DNA of 49,749 nucleotides from Actinomycetes bacterium (GCA_025360105.1 JANYCT010000017.1:1-49749); one strand, 5' to 3'. Counted from the stretch's first letter, positions 30,751 through 40,700 are shown. Notes: generated from the sequence alone by a model not told the origin. Made by a program: numbers and translations.

Positions 30751-32874
30751 ATGGTCATTCGTACGTCATCGCGCTCATCAGGTCGGCTCGCAGCAAGCGT
30801 TGCCACGGCGCTCGTTGCGTCGCTCGTGATCGCTGCCTGCTCGAGTAACACCTCGTCGTCGCAGAGCAGCGCGAGCCCTTCTGCCTCAACGCCAGCAACG
30901 ACTCCTGCGACGGCGAACACAGCACTCAGCAACCCCGACGCGGCAACCGCCGCGGCGATCGCGAAGGAACTCGCCGCCACCAAGCCGGGTTGCGATCCGC
31001 TCGACACACGACAGTGCCTCTTGCCGTTCCCGAGCAACAACTTCACGAAGACCGACACAGCAAGTGACACCGGCGTGCGGGTCAACTTTCCGACCGATAC
31101 ATCGCTCGCCAACAAAGACGGCGTCGCCATCGATTTCACGGAATGGAATCGCAACGATGGTTTCAGCCCGAACAGCTCGCTGCTCACCTTCGTGCCGGGT
31201 CTCGACCCGACGGCGTCGAAGCTGCCAACGTGGACCGACCTCGGAGCCTCGATGCACGACGATGCCTCCGTAGTGCTCGTCGACACCACCTCGGCAACGC
31301 GCGTGCCGCTGTGGGCAGAACCCGACGCAAAGGCGGCCGCCGACGGTGACCGCTTGCTCGTGATCCATCCGGCGGTCGTGTTGCAGGAGAGTCATCACTA
31401 CGTGGCTGCGCTGCGCAACATGAAAGACGCATCCGGCACGACCATCGAACCGGGAGGTGTGTTCCGCGCCTACCGCGATCGCATTGCCAGCGAGCCGCTC
31501 GAAGCGCGCCGTGCTGACATGGAGACGATTTTCGGCCAACTCGAAGCAGCCAAGGTTGCGCGTAGCGATCTGTTTCTTGCGTGGGACTTCACGGTGGCGA
31601 GTGAGCGCAACGTTAGCGAACGAATGCTCGGCATTCGAGATCAAGCGCTCGCCACACTTGGCGACACAGCACCTGCCTTCACCGTGACCGAGGTAAAAAC
31701 CGGTACCGACGACAACATCGCCAAGCAGATCATCGGCACCTATACCGTGCCGAATTTCCTGACCAACGACGGCAGCCCCGGCAATCGCTTCAACTACGCA
31801 CCGAACGACGCGAAGAATCCAGATGCCCTGCCCGCGCAGAACGGCAACATCCAGGTTGGTTTCCGATGCAACATCTCCAACGCGACCATTGCCGCAACCA
31901 CGCCCGCGCATCTCGTGGAGTACGGGCACGGTCTTCTCGGCAGCAACGACGAGATCAGCGCCGGCAATGTCCGAAACTTCGCAAACGAGTCCAACGTCGT
32001 GTTCTGCGCCACAAACTGGGCGGGCATGAGCGAGGACGACATCGGTAATGCAATCAGCGCGCTGGGCAATGTCAGCTTGTTCCCCACTGTTGCCGACCGG
32101 CTCCAGCAGGGCGTGCTGAACCAGATCTTCCTCGGACGGCTGATGACGCGATCGGGAGGGCTCTCAACCGTTGCCGACCTCAGGCGTGCCGACGGCAGTC
32201 AGATGATTGACACCGCCCACCTCGACTACGACGGCAACAGTCAAGGCGGCATCATGGGCATCATGCTCGCCGCCGTGTCACCCGACATCGAGCGCGCAAC
32301 TCTCGGCGTCACCGGCATCAACTACAGCCTGCTCCTGCCGCGCAGTGTCGACTTCGCGAAGTACGAGGCGATCTTCAAGCCGGCGTATCCGAATGATCTC
32401 GACCGAATGGTGCTCACGAGCGTCCTGCAGATGCTGTGGGACCGCGGCGAGGGCGGCGGTTATGTACAGCATCTCATCACAAATCCATACCCAAAGACGC
32501 CGGCCAAAACCGTGCTGTTCGATGTCGCCTTTGGCGACTGGCAGGTGAGCGAACTCTCCGCCATGGTCGCGGCCCGAACGATCGGGCTCCCGATCAACAG
32601 AGCAGTCACCGCGTCGGGTCGCAGCCGCGAGGTCGCTCCGGGTTGGGGACTCAAGGCGCTCACGTATCCGAGCAAAGGCTCGGGCATCATTATCTGGGAC
32701 AGCGGTAGTGATCCGATCCCGGTGGAGGGCCTGCCACCGTCAACTGGCCGCGATCCGCACGAGGATCCACGCGCCGATGCCACTGTTCGCAAACAGAAGG
32801 CCGCCTTCCTTTTCGATGACACCCTCATCGACGTCTGCAATGCCGGACCGTGCACCGCGGCAAAGCGCGGCTAA
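30751..32874 (+). CDS. secreted lipoprotein esterase/lipase-like protein
   Basis: A 707-residue exported protein. A basic start and hydrophobic core end at LVIAAC (Cys30), a lipobox, so it is probably lipid-anchored at the cell surface, followed by a Ser/Thr/Ala linker. The motif CDPLDTRQCLLPFPSNNFTKTD and the later YDGNSQGGIMG (G-N-S-Q-G, the serine nucleophile elbow) match the large extracellular lipase type that includes the bacterial Pla-1/Cef-like group. Catalytic Asp and His are not identified with confidence. Substrate is likely an ester or lipid outside the cell. Start ATG 30751 precedes the signal peptide. Its stop overlaps the convergent acyltransferase stop by four bases. Confidence 0.78.
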   Translation: MVIRTSSRSSGRLAASVATALVASLVIAACSSNTSSSQSSASPSASTPATTPATANTALSNPDAATAAAIAKELAATKPGCDPLDTRQCLLPFPSNNFTKTDTASDTGVRVNFPTDTSLANKDGVAIDFTEWNRNDGFSPNSSLLTFVPGLDPTASKLPTWTDLGASMHDDASVVLVDTTSATRVPLWAEPDAKAAADGDRLLVIHPAVVLQESHHYVAALRNMKDASGTTIEPGGVFRAYRDRIASEPLEARRADMETIFGQLEAAKVARSDLFLAWDFTVASERNVSERMLGIRDQALATLGDTAPAFTVTEVKTGTDDNIAKQIIGTYTVPNFLTNDGSPGNRFNYAPNDAKNPDALPAQNGNIQVGFRCNISNATIAATTPAHLVEYGHGLLGSNDEISAGNVRNFANESNVVFCATNWAGMSEDDIGNAISALGNVSLFPTVADRLQQGVLNQIFLGRLMTRSGGLSTVADLRRADGSQMIDTAHLDYDGNSQGGIMGIMLAAVSPDIERATLGVTGINYSLLLPRSVDFAKYEAIFKPAYPNDLDRMVLTSVLQMLWDRGEGGGYVQHLITNPYPKTPAKTVLFDVAFGDWQVSELSAMVAARTIGLPINRAVTASGRSREVAPGWGLKALTYPSKGSGIIIWDSGSDPIPVEGLPPSTGRDPHEDPRADATVRKQKAAFLFDDTLIDVCNAGPCTAAKRG

Positions 32875-35084
32875 CGCGCCGTCACTGGAATCTGCAGGAC
32901 GGCCGGCGCGATGGTCTCGAAGATGAGGTTCGCCCCTGGCTTGTAGACGTGCACACCATCCCAGCGGTAGCCGAGATTGTTGGCAATCGCGTCGTCGTGA
33001 CACCACTCGGTGGGGCCAGCCACGAAGGTGACGTGCGCAGGATCAGCCGCGGCGGCCTTGCGCAGGAGTTCGTTGACGTGCCCGGTGCGTGCATCGTCAC
33101 CTCGTTCCGGAAGTGCCGGGACACCAGCGCCCTTCACGTCCTTGGGACGCATGCACGCAACTTCGAGTAACGCCACGTGCACGCCGGCACCCTTCAATGC
33201 GTCGATACCGGTCTGCAGCTGTGACAAGTAGTAGGCGTCGGCCTCGGGTGTCGCAAACACCAGTTTCCGATCCGCGAGTTGCAGGTCGAACACGTCCCAC
33301 GCACCAATGACCACGAGGGCGACCTCGGCCTTGGCCGCAGCGGCCGCGTTGCCCCACTTGCCAGCCCAGCCGACGCAGTTGGCAAACGATCGGGTGAAAC
33401 CCGGGCGTGCCGAAATCACCCGCCCGGTGTCGTACACACCACAGCCATCAAGCGAACCGTCGCTGATGGTGAACGTGGCACCGATCCCAGAGGGTTTGTT
33501 GATGGCGAGGGCGTGCGCCTGCGAGTCGCCGACCACGGTGACCCGACGAGGCAGTGGCGGCAATGAAGTGGGCACGGGTGACGATGTGGGCGCTGGTACA
33601 GCGTTGCCGACCGCCGTGGTGGTGACACCGTCAGCGGGCACCGAAAGTGGCACTGACGCAGCGGCCGACGTGGACGACCCGAGCGAGGCCGGGGAACTGA
33701 TCGCGGGCACACCAAACGAGACGTCAGGCCCGCCCGCTGCGGGATCGAAATGATCGACCGACGCGTAGAACACGACGAGGCTCAGCACAACTACCGATAC
33801 GGCAAGCACCACCGCGCTAGTGACCCGCACGCGTCGTACACGGTCGCTTCCCATGGCTCCCCTTTGTTCGCGCATCCAGCGCCGCAGCGCGCCCTGACGG
33901 ATCGGTGTCTCGACAAACCGATAGCAGGCCTCCGACACGACCACCGTGACCGCGGCGCCGATCAGGAACTTGGTGTAGCTGCCCGAGTGATACACGTGCA
34001 GGAATACGAAGATCGGCCAATGCCACAGGTAGAGCCCATACGAGCGGCGACCGACTTCCACCAGCGGTCGCCAGCCGAGGATCGCCCGGAACCCGTGTGC
34101 ATCGGGGTGTACCACCACCGCCACAGTGATCATCGACAAGATCGACACCATCGCGAGTAGCCACTGATAGATGTACCCCTCGGTGAGCACGGCCACGCTC
34201 ATGATGCAGACCAGCAATGTGAGCGCTGCGGCGCCAAGCGGATCGAGCCGCGTACCGAATTTGCGCATCGGTCGGTTCGCCCGCCACGGTCGCCACACGA
34301 ACGCGCAACTCGCACCGAGCAGCAGGCCGCTGGCCCGGGTGATGGTGCTGAGGTACATGAAGTTGGTGCGGTTGACCTGATGCCCAAACCACCAGATGGT
34401 GCCGCTCGGCGGCGTGTTCGCATGCAGTACGTACATGAGCGCCATCAACGCGAACGACGCACTCGCGAACGCGATCGCCCGCGGACGCAAGCGACCGAGG
34501 CCGATCGCCATCGTGCCGACGAACACGAGTGGCCAGATGAGATACCACTGCTCCTCGACGGCGAGCGACCACAGGTGACGCAGCAGCGGCGGATCGACCG
34601 ACGCGAAGTACGGCGCCTTGCCGAGGATCTGGCCCCAGTTGTTGACGTAAAAGATCGACCACGGCAGGTCACGCTTCAGCGTGGACTGCTGTTCGGCCGT
34701 TCCGAACAGGCTCGTCCACAGCGACACCGCGATCAGCATGGTGAACAACGCGGGGAGCAATCGCCGCGCGCGGCGCAACCAGAATTGGCTGAGGCTCACC
34801 CGGTGGCTCTGCTCGCGCTCGTCGAGCAGCAGCGAGGTGATGAGGTAACCCGACACCACGAAGAACACTTCGACGCCGAAGAACCCGCCCGTCATCCACG
34901 TGAAGCCGGCGTGATACAGGATCACCGCGATCACGCTGATCGCGCGCAAGCCATCGAGTCCGGGCTGGTAGCCCATCTTGTTCGACCGTGTCACGTCGAA
35001 CTCCACCTCGCCAGTGGGCAGCCAGCGCCTGTCCAGCTCGGCCAGACGCCCCAGCGAGGGCGGGTCGCCGGAGTGGTCGGTCAT
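32871..35084 (-). CDS. acyltransferase-3 family protein with C-terminal SGNH domain
   Basis: A 737-residue membrane enzyme. The N-terminal half is an acyltransferase-3 (OafA/YrhL-like) with about ten membrane helices, starting GYQPGLDGLRAISVIAVILYHAGFTWMTGGFFGVEVFFVVSGYLITSLLL. The C-terminal part, outside the membrane after a Pro/Ser linker (about 430-500), is an SGNH hydrolase-like domain with VVGDSQAHALA (block I) and RWDGVHVYKPG (Asp-x2-His). Such fusions O-acetylate cell-surface sugars or peptidoglycan. ATG 35084 overlaps the MFS stop by four bases; a longer frame upstream adds 14 residues inside the MFS gene. Its own stop overlaps the convergent esterase. Confidence 0.9.
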   Translation of the reverse strand: MTDHSGDPPSLGRLAELDRRWLPTGEVEFDVTRSNKMGYQPGLDGLRAISVIAVILYHAGFTWMTGGFFGVEVFFVVSGYLITSLLLDEREQSHRVSLSQFWLRRARRLLPALFTMLIAVSLWTSLFGTAEQQSTLKRDLPWSIFYVNNWGQILGKAPYFASVDPPLLRHLWSLAVEEQWYLIWPLVFVGTMAIGLGRLRPRAIAFASASFALMALMYVLHANTPPSGTIWWFGHQVNRTNFMYLSTITRASGLLLGASCAFVWRPWRANRPMRKFGTRLDPLGAAALTLLVCIMSVAVLTEGYIYQWLLAMVSILSMITVAVVVHPDAHGFRAILGWRPLVEVGRRSYGLYLWHWPIFVFLHVYHSGSYTKFLIGAAVTVVVSEACYRFVETPIRQGALRRWMREQRGAMGSDRVRRVRVTSAVVLAVSVVVLSLVVFYASVDHFDPAAGGPDVSFGVPAISSPASLGSSTSAAASVPLSVPADGVTTTAVGNAVPAPTSSPVPTSLPPLPRRVTVVGDSQAHALAINKPSGIGATFTISDGSLDGCGVYDTGRVISARPGFTRSFANCVGWAGKWGNAAAAAKAEVALVVIGAWDVFDLQLADRKLVFATPEADAYYLSQLQTGIDALKGAGVHVALLEVACMRPKDVKGAGVPALPERGDDARTGHVNELLRKAAAADPAHVTFVAGPTEWCHDDAIANNLGYRWDGVHVYKPGANLIFETIAPAVLQIPVTAR

Positions 35085-36250
35085 GCCGGCCGTTTCCAAC
35101 TCAGGATCGCCAGCCCCACACCACACATGGCCGCTGCAACCAGATATGGCGCAGGGATACCGACGCGATGAAACAGGAAACCTGCCAGCACGGGACCCAG
35201 CACTCTCGCGAGCGCACTACCGCTTTGCTGGAAGCCAAGTGCTTCTCCGCGTTGTCGGGGGGCGACCCCTTCGGTAACCATCGCTGTGAAGTTTGGCGTA
35301 GTGAGGCCCTGGCCGAACGTCAGCAACACGAGCGCAGGCACCAATACGGCCCATTCCTTCGCAAACGCGAGCATGAACAGGCCGAGCGCGTTGCACACCA
35401 GGCCGAGCGACACCGAGCCGCGTACACCCAGGCGCACGCCGACCGGTCGGATGACGCCACCCTGCACCACCACCAGGAACACGCCGATGCACAGGAACAC
35501 CGCGGCGATGCCACTCTCGTTCAACGAGAACCGCCGCTCGGCGAGTAGTGCGAACGTGGCCTCAAAGCCGCTAAACGCCGCGACTGCGATGAACGCCACC
35601 GTGACCAGCCGCCAGAGTTCGGCCGTGTGTACGGACCTCTCGTTGGCCTGGCGCGGGGCCCGATCGTGATGGGTCTCGGGCAGGCGCACGATGGCGACAC
35701 ATCCGTTGATGAAGGCCACCGCACCTGCGATGTAGAAAGGCAGGTGCGGCCCGCGCAGCGCCGACAACGCACCGAGCGCCGGCCCGAACACGAAGCCCAC
35801 ACCGAATGCTGCACCCAACAGACCGAAGGCACGTGGTCGATCTTGCGGCTCGACGATGTCGGCCACCGCGCCCTGTGCGACCGACACACTCGCACCGGAG
35901 GCACCGTCGATGATGCGCCCAAGGAAGAGCACCCAGAGCGCCCCGGCAGCGCCGGTAATCACACTGCCGATGGCGGTGCCGAACAGCGAGACAAGAATGA
36001 CCGGCTTGCGACCGACTCGATCGCTGAGCCGGCCGAGAATCGGCGCAAACACGAACTGCGCGAGCGAGAACGACGCAAAGAGCAGACCAACCGTGAACGG
36101 GTTTGCCCCGAATCGCTCCGCGTAGCGACCGAGGATCGGGGCGACGATGCCGAAACCAACGAGGTCGAGTGCAACGGTGGTCCAGATCACCCAGAACCCG
36201 CGCGGCAGCGGGGTTCGAGGGGCGGGGTCAGGCTTCGACACGGTGTTCAA
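35081..36250 (-). CDS. MFS transporter, 12-helix (TetA/DHA1-like)
   Basis: A 389-residue exporter of the major facilitator superfamily. About 12 hydrophobic segments are visible; motif A appears as GRLSDRVGRKPVILVSLFG after helix 2, and a second copy lies between helices 8 and 9. It is closest to the tetracycline/multidrug exporters of DHA1, but substrate is unknown. GTG 36259 would extend the frame by three residues, but GGAGGT lies exactly seven bases before TTG 36250, so TTG is the better start; ATG is absent near the 5' end. It overlaps the acyltransferase gene by four bases, so the pair is co-translated and may act in exporting and modifying a surface compound. Confidence 0.88.
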   Translation of the reverse strand: MNTVSKPDPAPRTPLPRGFWVIWTTVALDLVGFGIVAPILGRYAERFGANPFTVGLLFASFSLAQFVFAPILGRLSDRVGRKPVILVSLFGTAIGSVITGAAGALWVLFLGRIIDGASGASVSVAQGAVADIVEPQDRPRAFGLLGAAFGVGFVFGPALGALSALRGPHLPFYIAGAVAFINGCVAIVRLPETHHDRAPRQANERSVHTAELWRLVTVAFIAVAAFSGFEATFALLAERRFSLNESGIAAVFLCIGVFLVVVQGGVIRPVGVRLGVRGSVSLGLVCNALGLFMLAFAKEWAVLVPALVLLTFGQGLTTPNFTAMVTEGVAPRQRGEALGFQQSGSALARVLGPVLAGFLFHRVGIPAPYLVAAAMCGVGLAILSWKRPA

Positions 36251-36311
36251 TCGTGCCACCTCCGGTGCTGCAATCCCAACACCCCGGCACGACTGTCAGC
36301 CGAACCGTCGG

Positions 36312-37679
36312 TCAGCGCCGAACGGTGGTGCCTTGCTTGGTGGTCTCGACCAACCAGCCATCGGCCTGCAACTGGGCTCGCAGCGCATCGGCCGCAGCAA
36401 AGTCCTTCGACGCGCGGGCTGAATCGAGCGACGCGACCATGGCCGACACCTCAGCAGGGATGTCGCCTTCTGCCGTGAGCACCAAGCCGATTGCGACGCA
36501 CATCTCGTGCACGGCCGCAGCCAACGAGCCGGCCGCGGCATTGTCGCCAGCGTCGAGCGCGGCATTGGCCCGGCGCACGGTGTCGAACAGCACCCCCATG
36601 GCGTTCGGAGTGTCGAGATCGTCGTCCATGCGCGACCGGAACTGCGCCAGCACATCGGCGTCGGCAGGAACCGACGACTCGGACAACACCGCCGCCGTCC
36701 GCGCAGCAAACGAGTCGAGCCCGGCCAGGGCCTTGCTCGAGGCATCGATGTTGTCTTGACCAATGCGAACCGGCCCGCGGTAGTGCGTTTGCAGCAGCAG
36801 CATGCGATAGGCGCGGGCGTCGTAATGCTCGACCAAATCAAGCAGGTTGGCCACGTTGCCAAGGCTCTTGGACATCTTCTCGCCCTCGGAGTCGACCACG
36901 AAGCCGTTGTGCATCCAATGGTTCGCGAACTGCTTGCCCAACGCGACGGCCTGGGCGCGTTCGTTCTCGTGATGCGGAAACTTCAGGTCCATGCCGCCGC
37001 AATGCAGATCAAAACCCTCACCCAACAAATCGAGACTCATCACGACGCACTCGCTGTGCCAACCCGGCCGGCCATCACCCCACGGCGCAGGCCAACTCGG
37101 CTCGCCAGGCTTGCTGATCTTCCACAGCGCAAAGTCGGCGGGATTGCGCTTGTTGTCGGCGCCGTAGACCTCGCGGTCGCCGCCACCGGCGAGCATGTCG
37201 CTGAGGTTCTGGTTCGCGAGCAGACCGTAATCGGGCACGGTCTCGACATTGAGATACACCCCATCGGCAGTCGTGTATGCCCTGCCACGCTCGATGAGTT
37301 CGGCGATCATCGCGACCATCTCGGGCACGTATTCAGTGGCGTGGGGAACATCGGTGGGGCGCTCCACGTTCAGCCCGGCCATCGCTTCGAACCACACCGC
37401 TTCGCACTTGTGCGTGATCTCCTGCCACGGGCGCTGCTCACGCTCGGCACGTTCGATGATGCGGTCGTCGATGTCGGTGATGTTGCTCACGAGGCGCACG
37501 TCGATGCCGGTCCAGGTGAGGTAGCGACGCAGCACGTCGTAGACCAGCGTGGCGCGCCCGTGACCCAGGTGCGGTGGTCCGTACACGGTGGGGCCACAGA
37601 GGTAGATGCTCAGCTTGCCGGGCTCGCGCATCGCGAGGGGTCGGACCGTTTGGGTGGCGGTGTCGTAAAGGCTCAGCAT
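36312..37679 (-). CDS. cysS: cysteine--tRNA ligase
   Basis: A 455-residue class I aminoacyl-tRNA synthetase. HIGH motif is PHLGHG (36-41), KMSKS is at 268-272 (EKMSKSLGN), and zinc ligands Cys28, Cys211, His236 and Glu240 are in place. The C-terminal helical part reaches the usual CysRS end, so this is not the shorter mycothiol ligase MshC. It charges tRNA-Cys. Its start ATG 37679 overlaps the cobA stop (TGATG); GTG 37682 is a slightly longer alternative. It is the last gene of the sulfate-assimilation operon, which makes biological sense because cysteine is the product's use. Confidence 0.97.
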   Translation of the reverse strand: MLSLYDTATQTVRPLAMREPGKLSIYLCGPTVYGPPHLGHGRATLVYDVLRRYLTWTGIDVRLVSNITDIDDRIIERAEREQRPWQEITHKCEAVWFEAMAGLNVERPTDVPHATEYVPEMVAMIAELIERGRAYTTADGVYLNVETVPDYGLLANQNLSDMLAGGGDREVYGADNKRNPADFALWKISKPGEPSWPAPWGDGRPGWHSECVVMSLDLLGEGFDLHCGGMDLKFPHHENERAQAVALGKQFANHWMHNGFVVDSEGEKMSKSLGNVANLLDLVEHYDARAYRMLLLQTHYRGPVRIGQDNIDASSKALAGLDSFAARTAAVLSESSVPADADVLAQFRSRMDDDLDTPNAMGVLFDTVRRANAALDAGDNAAAGSLAAAVHEMCVAIGLVLTAEGDIPAEVSAMVASLDSARASKDFAAADALRAQLQADGWLVETTKQGTTVRR

Positions 37680-38455
37680 CACCCCACAGCGTAGGCGGCG
37701 CTCGCCACGACCTCACAGACGTTTAGGGCCGCAACCGCACCGATGACCAAGGTTGCCGGAGACTCCACGGCCAGATCGGCGAGTTGATCGACACGGCAGC
37801 GACCCACCACCTGCTCGTCGGTGGTGGCCCTGCGGATTGCCGCGACCGGGGTGTCGCCAGGCATTCCGCCAGCCATCAGTGCGGCTGCGATGACGCCGCG
37901 CTCGGCAACGCCCATCAACACCACGATGGTGCCACCCGCCTGCGCCAGCGCCGCCCAGTTCACCGGCTTCTCGCCATGTTGGCGGTGCCCGGTGACCACG
38001 GTGAACATGGCCGCCAACGACCGGTGGGTGACGGGAATTCCCGCGACCGCCGGCGCAGCGACGGCGGAGGTGATGCCCGGCACGATGTCGCATGCAATGC
38101 CCGCTGCGGCCAGCGCAACTGCTTCTTCGCCGCCACGGCCGAACACGAACGGGTCGCCACCCTTGAGCCGCACCACCCGCCGACCTTCACTGGCCAAGCG
38201 CACGAGCAATACGTTGATGAGGTCCTGAGCGATGCTCTGACCCGGCCGCTTGCCGACGTCGATGAGCTCGGCGCGAGGCGACACGAGCGCCAACACATCG
38301 CTACTGACCAGCGCGTCGAACACCACGACATCGGCCTCAGCCAACAACCGCGCCGCTTTCAACGTGAGCAGTTCGGCATCACCGGGGCCGGCGCCCACGA
38401 GCGAGACATGACCCAGCGGACGTGCCGCCTCAGAACCCGTGACGGGTTCAGTCAC
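37679..38455 (-). CDS. cobA: uroporphyrinogen-III C-methyltransferase (SUMT)
   Basis: A 258-residue S-adenosylmethionine-dependent methyltransferase. It contains GHVSLVGAGPGDAELLTLKAARLL (N-terminal SAM site), DALVSSDVLALVSPRAELIDVGKR, RLKGGDPFVFGRGGEEA and PGITSAVAAPAVAGIPVTHR, the SUMT signatures. It methylates uroporphyrinogen III at C2 and C7 to make precorrin-2. The dehydrogenase/chelatase functions are not fused here. The frame extends far upstream inside cysN, but GTG 38455 overlaps the cysN stop as GTGA, so this is the start. Placed between cysN and cysS, it supplies siroheme precursor for sulfite reductase, which is not in the window. Confidence 0.93.
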   Translation of the reverse strand: MTEPVTGSEAARPLGHVSLVGAGPGDAELLTLKAARLLAEADVVVFDALVSSDVLALVSPRAELIDVGKRPGQSIAQDLINVLLVRLASEGRRVVRLKGGDPFVFGRGGEEAVALAAAGIACDIVPGITSAVAAPAVAGIPVTHRSLAAMFTVVTGHRQHGEKPVNWAALAQAGGTIVVLMGVAERGVIAAALMAGGMPGDTPVAAIRRATTDEQVVGRCRVDQLADLAVESPATLVIGAVAALNVCEVVASAAYAVG

Positions 38456-39762
38456 GGCATCACCGACGTGATCATCGCTGCACCAGCGGTGGAGTTCGTG
38501 GCTTCGTCGATGAGGATCATCCGGCCACCAACGGGGTTGTCGACATAGCGATCGGCAACAATCGGCTCGCTCAACAACAACTGCACGTGCCCCAGCGCAT
38601 TGAGCGTGAGCTCGTGCGTGGGTTCTTGGTCGAGCGAGGCAAGATCGTGGTGATAGTCGATGGCGGTGACAGTAGCGCGCCCCGTGCGGCTGCCGTGCTT
38701 GAACCACCAACGGCTTCCCACCACGAGCGGCTGATCCACCATCCAGCAGATGTCGGCCTCGACCGTCTCGCCAACACTCGGAGCCACGCGCCCGGAATCG
38801 ACCACGATCACATCTCCGCGTGACACGTCGACCTTGCTGGACAGCTCGATCACCATGGCGTGACCGGTGTCGGCGGATCCGACCGACTTGCCTGCGCGAT
38901 GCAACGCGGCGACGGTGCTGGTGGCGCCACAGGGCAACACGGTGACGGCATCACCGACGGCAAATCCACCGCCGTTGACGACCCCGGCATAGCCGCGAAA
39001 GTCGGCGTATTCACCACCCTGGGGACGAATGACACGCTGCACGTGCAGGCGCCCGCCGAGTTCACGGCGGGGATGCGCATCGAACCGTTCAAGCCATTCC
39101 AACAACGGCGGCCCGCCGTACCACGGTGTGTTCGCCGAGGCATCGACCACGTTGTCGCCGAGCAACGCCGACATCGGGATCGCCACCACCGGAACTGGCG
39201 TCGGAAGCGCCTGCACGTATTCGCTGACTTCCTTCGCAATGCAGTCAAACTCGGCTTCGTCCCAGCTGATGAGGTCCATCTTGTTGACCGCAACCACGAT
39301 CGACTTCACGCCGAGCAACGTGGCAATGAACGCATGACGACGGGTCTGCTCGAGCACGCCATGGCGAGCATCGACGAGAACGATCGCAACATCGGCGTTC
39401 GAGGCTCCCGTCACCATGTTGCGTGTGTACTGCGCGTGGCCCGGCGTGTCAGCCACGATGAAACTGCGCTCGGGCGTAGCGAAGTAGCGGTGCGCGACGT
39501 CGATGGTGATGCCCTGCTCGCGCTCGGCGCGCAGGCCATCGGTGAGCAATGCGAGGTTGGTCTCGCCATCGCCATAGCGGCGGCTGGCTTTCACGACTGC
39601 TGCGAGCTGGTCCTCGAACACCGTCTTGGTGTCATGCAGCAGCCGCCCAATAAGGGTGCTTTTGCCGTCGTCCACCGAACCAGCGGTGGCGATACGCAGC
39701 GTGCCGCGTCGGGCGATAGCCGTGTTGCTCATCACTGTGTTGCTCATCACTGTGTTGCTCAT
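38452..39762 (-). CDS. cysN: sulfate adenylyltransferase large subunit
   Basis: A 436-residue GTPase subunit of ATP sulfurylase. The GTPase motifs are GSVDDGKS (28-35), DTPGHAQY and NKMD; the EF-Tu-like domains 2 and 3 follow. No CysC kinase domain is fused. It hydrolyses GTP to drive adenylation of sulfate by CysD. The N-terminus begins with MSNTV repeated three times (third copy MSNTA), encoded by tandem 15-bp repeats. The first ATG (39762) overlaps the cysD stop as TGATG and has GAGGG nine bases ahead, so translation should start there, but each repeat offers an in-frame ATG. The stop overlaps cobA. Confidence 0.95.
   Translation of the reverse strand: MSNTVMSNTVMSNTAIARRGTLRIATAGSVDDGKSTLIGRLLHDTKTVFEDQLAAVVKASRRYGDGETNLALLTDGLRAEREQGITIDVAHRYFATPERSFIVADTPGHAQYTRNMVTGASNADVAIVLVDARHGVLEQTRRHAFIATLLGVKSIVVAVNKMDLISWDEAEFDCIAKEVSEYVQALPTPVPVVAIPMSALLGDNVVDASANTPWYGGPPLLEWLERFDAHPRRELGGRLHVQRVIRPQGGEYADFRGYAGVVNGGGFAVGDAVTVLPCGATSTVAALHRAGKSVGSADTGHAMVIELSSKVDVSRGDVIVVDSGRVAPSVGETVEADICWMVDQPLVVGSRWWFKHGSRTGRATVTAIDYHHDLASLDQEPTHELTLNALGHVQLLLSEPIVADRYVDNPVGGRMILIDEATNSTAGAAMITSVMP
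39718..39762 (-). repeat. 15-bp tandem triplication at the cysN start
   Basis: Two perfect copies of ATGAGCAACACAGTG and a third differing in the last four bases run head to tail from the cysN start codon. Each encodes MSNTV or MSNTA in frame. No extra ribosome site lies within the unit. Confidence 0.9.
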
Positions 39763-40700
39763 CAGAAGTATCCCTCTCGCTTGCGGTCCTCCATGGCGGA
39801 TTCGCTGAAGGTGTCGTCGGCACGGGTGGCCCCGCGTTCGGTAATGCGTGCCGCAGCCACTTCGGCGATCACGTCCCACACGTTCGACGCAGTGGACTCA
39901 ACGGCTCCGGTGCAACTTGCATCACCGACCGTGCGATAGCGCACCACTGCTTCGTAGGGAACCTCACCGGGTTCGGCCACAACGGGTCCGCCGACTGACA
40001 ACAACATGCCGTCGCGTTCCACCACCGTACGGGTGTGGGTGTAGTAGATCGTGGGCAGTGGCAGCTCGTGGGCGGCGATGTAGTTCCAGATGTCGAGTTC
40101 GGTCCAGTTCGACAATGGGAACGCACGCAGGTGTTCGCCCTTGCGGATACGCGCGTTCAGCACGTCCCACGGCTCGGGCCGTTGTTGACGCGGATCCCAG
40201 CGACCCTGGCGGTCGCGAAAGCTGAGGATGCGTTCTTTGGCGCGGGCCTTGTCCTCGTCGCGACGACCGCCACCGAAGGCCGCGTCGAAACCGTGCTCGG
40301 CAATGGCATCGAGCAGCGTCACCGACTGCAAACGGTTGCGGCTCGCCCGAGGACCGGTGTCCTCGACGACGCGACCACTGTCGATGGACTGCTGCACGCT
40401 CGCAATCACCAGACGCGCGCCGAGGTCTTTCACGAACTGGTCGCGGTACTCGATGACCTCATCGAAGTTGTGCCCGGTGTCCACGTGCATCACCGGAAAC
40501 GGAAGACGAGCCGGCGCGAACGCCAAGACTGCGAGGTGCAACAGCACCGCTGAGTCCTTACCGCCGCTGAACAACAGCACCGGGTTCTCACACTCGGCCG
40601 CGACCTCACGAATGATCGTGATCGCCTCGTCGGTGAGGGAATCGAGGTGCGCCGACGCCTGCGGCGAGATCGCGTTCACCGGATGCGATGACAGGCTCAT
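39762..40700 (-). CDS. cysD: sulfate adenylyltransferase small subunit
   Basis: A 312-residue subunit of ATP sulfurylase and member of the PP-loop family. The nucleotide-binding loop SGGKDSAVLLHL starts at residue 45, followed by FPVMHVDTGHNFDEVIEYRD and AFGGGRRDEDKARAKERILSFRD, then RAFPLSNWTELDIWNYI. It forms APS from ATP and sulfate. An in-frame ATG at 40715 would add five residues inside cysH; ATG 40700 overlaps the cysH stop by four bases (ATGA) and is preferred. Its own stop overlaps the first cysN ATG by one base. Confidence 0.96.
   Translation of the reverse strand: MSLSSHPVNAISPQASAHLDSLTDEAITIIREVAAECENPVLLFSGGKDSAVLLHLAVLAFAPARLPFPVMHVDTGHNFDEVIEYRDQFVKDLGARLVIASVQQSIDSGRVVEDTGPRASRNRLQSVTLLDAIAEHGFDAAFGGGRRDEDKARAKERILSFRDRQGRWDPRQQRPEPWDVLNARIRKGEHLRAFPLSNWTELDIWNYIAAHELPLPTIYYTHTRTVVERDGMLLSVGGPVVAEPGEVPYEAVVRYRTVGDASCTGAVESTASNVWDVIAEVAAARITERGATRADDTFSESAMEDRKREGYF

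Noticed and set aside
36312-37679. Mycothiol ligase MshC instead of cysS
   Set aside because: The protein is full CysRS length, with the complete C-terminal domain and standard zinc ligands.
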